Assembly (NCBI GenBank): GCA_934465125.1
Contig: CAKSKO010000067.1
Coordinates: 1 to 6,608, forward strand
Reading direction: 5' to 3'
Source: an uncultured Eubacteriales bacterium
GTDB taxonomy: Bacteria; Bacillota; Clostridia; Oscillospirales; Acutalibacteraceae
DNA length: 6,608 bases
Shown: one piece after another, positions 1-4,099 of the stretch
How positions within the stretch are numbered: position 1 is the stretch's first letter
How the letters are laid out: every line of letters starts with the position of its first letter
Position numbers and translations under genes: made by a program
The notes under the pieces: model-generated
Told to the model about the DNA's origin: nothing
Database searches by the model: none
The model's input: the letters and a program-made list of their open reading frames with translations, nothing else

Positions 1-40
1 CGGATACTGTTTCATTCTTTTTTTTCCTGACATAACAACA

Positions 41-82
41 CCCCCTGATGTAGTTCTATTATCCTACATCAGGGGGCTTTTT
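41..82. terminator. Strong intrinsic terminator, probably bidirectional
   Basis: A perfect 13-bp inverted repeat (41-53 with 64-76, five consecutive G-C pairs at the base) encloses a 10-nt loop. On the plus strand it is followed by C and five T (77-82), the textbook form for a gene entering from the left edge. On the minus strand it is preceded by five A and followed by a T-rich but broken tail (TGTTGTTATG), so it can also end the minus-strand pckG transcript, whose stop codon lies about 70 nt upstream. The better T-tract is on the plus side. Two plus-strand reading frames also end just before it (TGA at 29-31, TAA at 34-36), which fits a convergent neighbour, but too little of that gene is visible to identify it. 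Confidence 0.85.
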
Positions 83-106
83 GTCTATTGTCCGTTTTTA
101 CTGGTT

Positions 107-143
107 CAGTTCACGCTACTTTTTTTATTCAAAGTAGTGACTG
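107..143 (-). other. Imperfect hairpin just after pckG
   Basis: Directly downstream of the pckG stop codon, the minus strand can fold an imperfect stem: CAGT, CAC and TACTTT on the left pair with AAAGTA, GTG and ACTG on the right, interrupted by a 1-nt and a 2-nt bulge, around a loop of roughly 7 to 10 nt. No T-tract follows it on the minus strand, so it is not a good terminator alone. It may stabilise the 3' end of the mRNA or add to the stronger hairpin further left. This is a paper-folding observation only. Confidence 0.35.
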
Positions 144-146
144 GCT

Positions 147-1907
147 TTATAGACGCTCTTTTAGTTCTTTTAACTCTTGCTCCAATTTCTTCGGAAGCTT
201 ATCGCCGAACTTCTGATAGAATTCGCTGATTCCCTCTGCTTCTTTTTTCCAGAGTTCGTTGTCAACCTCGAGAATCGACTCGAGTGCATCTAAGCTGAAA
301 TCAAGACCGTCGAGGTTGATATCCTTAGCATATGGGACATATCCAATCGCTGTTTCTTTGGCATCGACTTCTCCGTCGCACCGCTTTAAAATCCATTCCA
401 AAACACGAAGGTTATCGCCGAATCCAGGCCAAATGAAATGCCCTTCCTCGTCGAGCCGGAACCAGTTTACGTTAAAGATTTTCGGAGCTTTGTCTCCGAG
501 TTCTTTACCCATTTCAAACCAATGGTTAAAATAATCACCCATATGATATCCGCAGAACGGTAGCATTGCCATTGGGTCACGGCGAACAACACCAACAGCA
601 CCGGTTGCAGCAGCGGTAGTTTCAGAAGCCATAATCGAACCTACGAAGACGCCATTATCCCAGTCGCGTGATTGATAGACAAGCGGAGTCGTCTGCGCGC
701 GGCGTCCACCAAACACAATCGCCGAAATCGGAACCCCTTGCCCATTTTCAAATTCAGGGCTGATACAAGGGCAATTTTTTGCAGGAGATGTGAAACGGCT
801 ATTGGGGTGCGCACCTTTTTCCTCGGATGTAGTTCCATCCCAAGGTTCACCTTTCCAGTTGACAGCATTTTTCGGTGGGTTTTTGTCTAGACCTTCCCAC
901 CAAACGGTGTTGTCATCGAGATTTTGTACCACATGCGTAAAAATAGTATCCGATTGCGTAGAAGCTAACGCATTCGGATTCGATTTGTTGTTTGTTCCCG
1001 GAGCAACTCCAAAGAAACCGTTTTCAGGGTTAACAGCCCAAAGCCTGCCGTCGGGCCCTTTTCTCATCCAAGCGATATCGTCTCCGACACACCAATCCTT
1101 GTATCCCTTTTGACGGTATCCTTCCGGTGGAATCAACATCGCAAGATTTGTTTTTCCGCATGCCGACGGGAAGGCAGCGGTGATGTATTTTACTTCTCCC
1201 TTTGGATTTTCAATCCCTAAGATCAACATGTGTTCTGCCATCCAACCCTCGTTTTTACCTAAGAAGGATGCAATACGAAGCGCAAAGCATTTTTTGCCCA
1301 ATAGGACGTTTCCACCGTATCCAGAATTGACAGAAATAATGGTATTGTCTTCTGGAAAATGGCAGATGTATCTTTTTTCTTCATCAATATCACAGCGGCA
1401 GTGCAGTCCACGAACCCAGTCGTTGCTATCGCCCAGTGTATCGATTACAGCTTTTCCAACGCGCGTCATAATCGCCATATTGAGAACAACATAGATCGAG
1501 TCTGTCAGTTCAATGCCGATTTTAGAAAATTTAGAGCCAACTGGCCCCATCGAATAAGGAATTACATACATCACACGGCCCTTATAGCTGCCTCTTGCGA
1601 TATCGTATAGTTTCTGATACGCTTCCTCTGGGTTCCACCAGTGGTTTGTTGGTCCAGCGTCCTCTTCGTTTTTGGTGCAAATAAAAGTTCTATGCTCCAC
1701 ACGCGCAACGTCATTGACAGCGGTGCGATGTAAATAGCAACCGGGAAGCTTTTCTTGATTTAATTTAATGAGTTCTCCAGACTGACACGCTTCAGCGCGA
1801 AGGCTCTCTAATTGTTCCTCTGATCCATCAATCCACACGACTTTATCTGGGGTAACTAGTTTTTTCATTTCTTCTATCCAATTCAGGACGAACTTGTTAT
1901 TTGTCAT
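147..1907 (-). CDS. pckG: Phosphoenolpyruvate carboxykinase (GTP)
   Basis: The 586-residue product is a cytosolic enzyme that interconverts oxaloacetate plus GTP with phosphoenolpyruvate, CO2 and GDP, at the gluconeogenic/anaplerotic node. Visible family marks: substrate-site segment RVMYVIPYSMGP (111-122) and Arg69 in VARVE; NSGYGGN (194-200); metal ligands Lys205 (LLGKK) and His226 (AEHM); the PEPCK P-loop PSACGKTNLAM (247-257) with the hyper-reactive Cys250; kinase-2 motif VGDDIAW with Asp276/Asp277; FFGVAPGT (298-305); nucleotide-site segment around FGGRRAQTTPLV (399-410); mobile lid SETTAAA (428-434); and FGDNLRVLEW (496-505). Length is close to the usual ~600 residues. These motifs exclude the ATP-type enzyme (PckA). 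The ATG start is supported by AGAAAGG 9 nt upstream. It has its own promoter between tsaD and its start, and ends ahead of a strong hairpin. In anaerobic Clostridia this enzyme can run toward oxaloacetate, a direction the sequence cannot settle. Confidence 0.97.
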   Translation of the reverse strand: MTNNKFVLNWIEEMKKLVTPDKVVWIDGSEEQLESLRAEACQSGELIKLNQEKLPGCYLHRTAVNDVARVEHRTFICTKNEEDAGPTNHWWNPEEAYQKLYDIARGSYKGRVMYVIPYSMGPVGSKFSKIGIELTDSIYVVLNMAIMTRVGKAVIDTLGDSNDWVRGLHCRCDIDEEKRYICHFPEDNTIISVNSGYGGNVLLGKKCFALRIASFLGKNEGWMAEHMLILGIENPKGEVKYITAAFPSACGKTNLAMLIPPEGYRQKGYKDWCVGDDIAWMRKGPDGRLWAVNPENGFFGVAPGTNNKSNPNALASTQSDTIFTHVVQNLDDNTVWWEGLDKNPPKNAVNWKGEPWDGTTSEEKGAHPNSRFTSPAKNCPCISPEFENGQGVPISAIVFGGRRAQTTPLVYQSRDWDNGVFVGSIMASETTAAATGAVGVVRRDPMAMLPFCGYHMGDYFNHWFEMGKELGDKAPKIFNVNWFRLDEEGHFIWPGFGDNLRVLEWILKRCDGEVDAKETAIGYVPYAKDINLDGLDFSLDALESILEVDNELWKKEAEGISEFYQKFGDKLPKKLEQELKELKERL

Positions 1908-1916
1908 ACTATCGAT

Positions 1917-1923
1917 CCTTTCT
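1917..1923 (-). promoter_or_regulatory. Ribosome binding site of pckG
   Basis: AGAAAGG on the minus strand, 9 nt before the ATG. It fixes the start codon and matches the site in front of the phosphatase gene in both sequence and spacing. Confidence 0.8.
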
Positions 1924-1954
1924 GCTCAACTAAAACAATTACATATTCTAAGTC

Positions 1955-1983
1955 ATTATAATATACCAGAAACCGCTTATCAA
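1955..1983 (-). promoter_or_regulatory. Sigma-A type promoter of pckG
   Basis: Read on the minus strand, TTGATA (1983-1978, five of six matches to TTGACA) is separated by exactly 17 bp from a perfect TATAAT (1960-1955). The expected transcription start is near 1948, giving a leader of about 40 nt that contains the pckG ribosome binding site. The -35 box lies only about 17 nt beyond the tsaD stop codon. With no terminator between the two genes, pckG may also receive read-through from the upstream cluster. No convincing operator is seen; a partial catabolite-response-like core overlaps the spacer but is too degenerate to call. Confidence 0.8.
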
Positions 1984-1999
1984 GAAATATTTTGTAAAT

Positions 2000-3019
2000 T
2001 TATTTCTGAAAAGTTCCTTCAATCGAGAGGTTGGCCGTAGCGTTTAAATCGAGTCCAGCACGATTTCCTGCTAAATGTTCATAATATCCTTGAGAAGCAA
2101 CCATTGCGGCATTATCTCCGCAAAGAGACAGAGCTGGCAGGTAAAAAGACCATCCGCGCTCTTTACAAATTGATTGAAGACGTTCCCTGAGATGGGAATT
2201 TGCAGAAACCCCTCCAGCGATAACAAGTTTATCATACCCAAAATCCTCAGAAGCTTTCACAAATTTTTCAATTAAACAATCCACCACCGTTTTTCGAAAC
2301 GAAGCGGCGAGATCCGGAACATTTAATGACTCGCCTTTTTGTTTTGCATTGTGAATTTGATTGATCACAGCTGTTTTTAGTCCCGAAAAACTAAAATCAT
2401 ATAAGCTCCCGCTGACATGGGGATGTGGAAGAGAAACCGCGTCTGGATTCCCCGTTTTTGCAATTCGGTCCAGGTGGATTCCGCCGGGATAAGGAAGTCC
2501 CATCGCCCTAGCTGCTTTATCAAAGGCTTCCCCAGCCGCATCATCGCGTGTTCTTCCGATCACTTTTAAATCAGTATATCCTTTTACTTCAATGATATGG
2601 CTGTGGCCTCCCGAAACGACAAGGCAAAGAAACGGAGGTTCTAAGTCGGGGTTCGACAGATAATTTGAAGCAATATGTGAGCGTAGATGATGGACTGGGA
2701 TCAAGGGAAGACCCGTTGCGAGTGACAACCCTTTTGCAAAATTAACACCGACGAGCAGTGCGCCAATCAGTCCCGGCGCATGGGTAACGGCGATTGCATC
2801 AATCGTATCAAACGATAGATCCGCTTGTTTGAGCGCTTCATCTGTAATCCCAACAATTGCTTCTACATGACGGCGAGACGCGATTTCCGGAACAACGCCT
2901 CCATAGCGCTTATGTTCTTCAACCTGTGATGCAACAACAGAAGAGAGGACGGTTCTGCCATCTTCTACAATTGAAGATGCCGTTTCATCGCAGGAACTTT
3001 CAATTCCTAAAATTCTCAT
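2000..3019 (-). CDS. tsaD: tRNA N6-threonylcarbamoyladenosine transferase TsaD
   Basis: This 339-residue protein is the catalytic subunit that moves the threonylcarbamoyl group from threonylcarbamoyl-AMP to A37 of ANN-decoding tRNAs, giving t6A. It belongs to the Kae1/TsaD/Qri7 ASKHA family. Seen in the sequence: N-terminal GIESSCDET (5-13); metal-binding HHLRSH with His111 and His115 and the third ligand Asp302 in LCGDNAAM; nucleotide-site motifs SGGHS (136-140), GEAFDKAAR (163-171), DFSFSGLKTA (208-217) and AGGVSANSHLR (268-278). Length is normal and no key residue is missing. The start is firm: AAAGGAGA lies 6 nt upstream and the N-terminus fits the family. Its ATG overlaps the rimI stop as ATGA, implying translational coupling. 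In bacteria TsaD acts with TsaB and TsaE, and TsaC makes the intermediate; none of these is in the window, so they must be encoded elsewhere. Confidence 0.97.
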   Translation of the reverse strand: MRILGIESSCDETASSIVEDGRTVLSSVVASQVEEHKRYGGVVPEIASRRHVEAIVGITDEALKQADLSFDTIDAIAVTHAPGLIGALLVGVNFAKGLSLATGLPLIPVHHLRSHIASNYLSNPDLEPPFLCLVVSGGHSHIIEVKGYTDLKVIGRTRDDAAGEAFDKAARAMGLPYPGGIHLDRIAKTGNPDAVSLPHPHVSGSLYDFSFSGLKTAVINQIHNAKQKGESLNVPDLAASFRKTVVDCLIEKFVKASEDFGYDKLVIAGGVSANSHLRERLQSICKERGWSFYLPALSLCGDNAAMVASQGYYEHLAGNRAGLDLNATANLSIEGTFQK

Positions 3020-3477
3020 GTAAACTCTCCTTTCAGATAGTTTGTCATAATTAAGGCGTCTTCTTCCGGATGCCGATAGAATCTGTACCGAACCCCCGAT
3101 TTCTCGTAGCCTAGATGCTCATAAAGTCGGATCGCAGCAAAATTGGAAACACGTACTTCAAGAGTCAAGAAAGAAAACTGATTTTTTCTTGCGAAAGAAG
3201 ACAGATAAGTAAGAAGTGCTTTGCCAACGCCTTGCCGTCGTGCGTCTGGAAAAACAGCGATATTTGTAATATACCCCTCCAAAAGAACATGGTACATCCC
3301 AACATACCCTAAAATCGATCCGTTCTGTTCTGCGACGAAAAAACAAGCTTGATCATTTTCTAATTCGGCATGTAACCCTTCATAAGACCATGGTTCAGAA
3401 AAACAGAGGCATTCAAGTTCAGAAAGTTTTTTCAGATGATGTTTCTGCATGGGAACGACGGTGAGATTAGTTGTCAT
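3016..3477 (-). CDS. rimI: Ribosomal protein/N-alpha-acetyltransferase RimI (GNAT family)
   Basis: A 153-residue single-domain GNAT acetyltransferase. RimI uses acetyl-CoA to acetylate the N-terminal amine of ribosomal protein bS18 and, in several bacteria, other proteins. Visible marks: N-terminal substrate-side segment with CFSEPWS (25-31); motif A with the acetyl-CoA pyrophosphate loop ARRQGVGKALL (79-89); motif B LEVRVSNFAAIRLYEHLGY (106-124), which holds the presumed catalytic Glu107 and the conserved Asn112 and Tyr119. Length is typical. The chosen ATG has AGGGAGA 9 nt upstream; an internal Met10 lacks a comparable site. The gene overlaps the phosphatase gene by 11 bp upstream and tsaD by 4 bp downstream. 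The rimI-tsaD pairing is widespread and supports the RimI name over a generic GNAT; the true substrate cannot be read from the sequence. Confidence 0.92.
   Translation of the reverse strand: MTTNLTVVPMQKHHLKKLSELECLCFSEPWSYEGLHAELENDQACFFVAEQNGSILGYVGMYHVLLEGYITNIAVFPDARRQGVGKALLTYLSSFARKNQFSFLTLEVRVSNFAAIRLYEHLGYEKSGVRYRFYRHPEEDALIMTNYLKGEFT
3026..3033 (-). promoter_or_regulatory. Ribosome binding site of tsaD
   Basis: AAAGGAGA on the minus strand, 6 nt before the ATG and inside the 3' end of rimI. It is a near-complete anti-16S match, so tsaD can be initiated directly as well as by coupling across the 4-nt overlap. Confidence 0.85.
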
Positions 3478-3919
3478 CAGAGGGGTTCTCCCTATTTTGC
3501 TGAATTTCTCTATAAAGTGAATCTAACCCTTCTTTGATAATGTCGCGCGTTTGCCGGTAAACTGATTCATCCATCAAATAAGGGTCGGGAACCCCCCCTG
3601 CTAGGACTTTAATTTTTTTTTCTGAGATTCCTAATGACTTTAGGGCTTCCTTGTGACCGTTCGTCATTACGACAAAAAGATGAAAACTGTTTAAGTCAGG
3701 GATATCTTTAATGCTTTTAGAATGAAAATCGCGTGTATCGATCCCGAGTTCCTTTAAGACAGATGCAGAATTTTTGGAAATTGAAAGCCCAGATGTAAGA
3801 GATAAACCTGCACTATCACATTCAATGTCCTCTTTTTTTTCATCGATCATTTGCTTAAACATCAATTCTGCCATTGGGCTTCTGCAGGTGTTTCCAGTGC
3901 ATACAAATAATAGTTTCAA
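3467..3919 (-). CDS. ywlE: Low-molecular-weight phosphatase, likely protein-arginine phosphatase (YwlE-like), TTG start
   Basis: A 150-residue cytosolic phosphatase of the low-molecular-weight PTP fold. With a TTG start at 3919 the protein opens MKLLFVCTGNTCRSPMAE, and the P-loop CX5R (Cys7 nucleophile, Arg13) takes the usual family numbering. The general acid is Asp112 in the DPY motif (PDPYLMDE). Residue 11, inside the P-loop, is Thr; in Bacillus subtilis YwlE Thr11 gives specificity for phosphoarginine, whereas tyrosine-specific relatives usually have Ile there. The inferred job is to reverse McsB arginine phosphorylation, but McsB is not in the window. The longer ORF starts at an ATG at 3928, but AGAAAGG abuts that codon with no spacer; it sits 9 nt from the TTG, which is therefore preferred. 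The gene contains A8 and A9 homopolymer runs. It overlaps rimI by 11 bp. Fold confidence is high; arginine specificity is inferred. Confidence 0.88.
   Translation of the reverse strand: MKLLFVCTGNTCRSPMAELMFKQMIDEKKEDIECDSAGLSLTSGLSISKNSASVLKELGIDTRDFHSKSIKDIPDLNSFHLFVVMTNGHKEALKSLGISEKKIKVLAGGVPDPYLMDESVYRQTRDIIKEGLDSLYREIQQNRENPSDDN
3487..3493 (-). promoter_or_regulatory. Ribosome binding site of rimI
   Basis: AGGGAGA on the minus strand, 9 nt before the rimI ATG and inside the end of the phosphatase gene. It decides for the first Met over Met10. Confidence 0.7.
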
Positions 3920-3928
3920 AGCGTACAT

Positions 3929-3935
3929 CCTTTCT
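3929..3935 (-). promoter_or_regulatory. Ribosome binding site that sets a TTG start for the phosphatase
   Basis: AGAAAGG on the minus strand lies 9 nt from the TTG at 3919 but directly abuts the ATG at 3928. The same heptamer with the same 9-nt spacing precedes pckG in this window, so the TTG reading fits local usage. Confidence 0.75.
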
Positions 3936-3961
3936 ATTTATCAATTTTTCCGAATAAATAT

Positions 3962-3973
3962 AACTATATAGTT
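3962..3973. repeat. Perfect 12-bp palindrome AACTATATAGTT
   Basis: The palindrome lies in the gap upstream of the phosphatase gene, between the possible -10 box and the ribosome binding site. A shorter palindrome, AGATATCT, lies at 3984-3991. It could be an operator or a small mRNA hairpin, but AT-only palindromes arise easily in AT-rich spacers. Confidence 0.4.
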
Positions 3974-4006
3974 GCATTTGTTCAGATATCTATCAACGAA
4001 TGTATT

Positions 4007-4012
4007 ATTATA
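4007..4012 (-). promoter_or_regulatory. Possible -10 box for the ywlE-rimI-tsaD cluster
   Basis: A perfect TATAAT on the minus strand lies in the AT-rich gap between polA and the phosphatase gene, preceded by TG two bases further than a canonical extended -10. No good TTGACA-like box sits 16 to 18 bp upstream. In such AT-rich DNA a chance match is likely. A leader of about 80 nt would result. Confidence 0.3.
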
Positions 4013-4033
4013 AACATTTAATAAAGCATAATT

Positions 4034-4047
4034 TTGCAGTATTGCAA
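4034..4047. repeat. Inverted repeat TTGCA-N4-TGCAA
   Basis: Two perfect 5-bp arms around GTAT, in the polA/phosphatase gap and upstream of the possible -10 box at 4007-4012. The placement is compatible with an operator for the cluster. No known regulator consensus is recognised. Confidence 0.3.
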
Positions 4048-4059
4048 TCAAATAGTAGC

Positions 4060-4099
4060 AAAAAGAAGAGAAAATACAGTTTGATTTTATCTCTTTTTT
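4060..4099 (-). terminator. Weak A/T hairpin over the polA stop codon
   Basis: On the minus strand, an arm starting in the polA stop codon (4099-4084) can pair with a T-rich arm (4075-4060) around an 8-nt loop, with one bulge and one mismatch. Nearly all pairs are A-T and no separate T-tract follows, so termination would be inefficient at best. It may only mark 3'-end structure of polA mRNA. Confidence 0.3.

Noticed and set aside
790..1113. Plus-strand open frame of 107 codons antisense to pckG
   Set aside because: It is opposite the PEPCK nucleotide-binding region, which is conserved on the other strand; its composition is that of an antisense shadow, with no family resemblance.
1968..1981. 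Catabolite-response-element-like core overlapping the pckG promoter spacer
   Set aside because: Only about 9 of 14 positions fit the TGAAAGCGCTTTCA consensus and the leading TG is missing; this is too weak to call a CcpA site.
3448..3450. Internal ATG (Met10) as an alternative rimI start
   Set aside because: It has no purine-rich site at a suitable distance, whereas the first ATG has AGGGAGA 9 nt upstream, and the TVVPM segment matches the first beta strand of GNAT domains.
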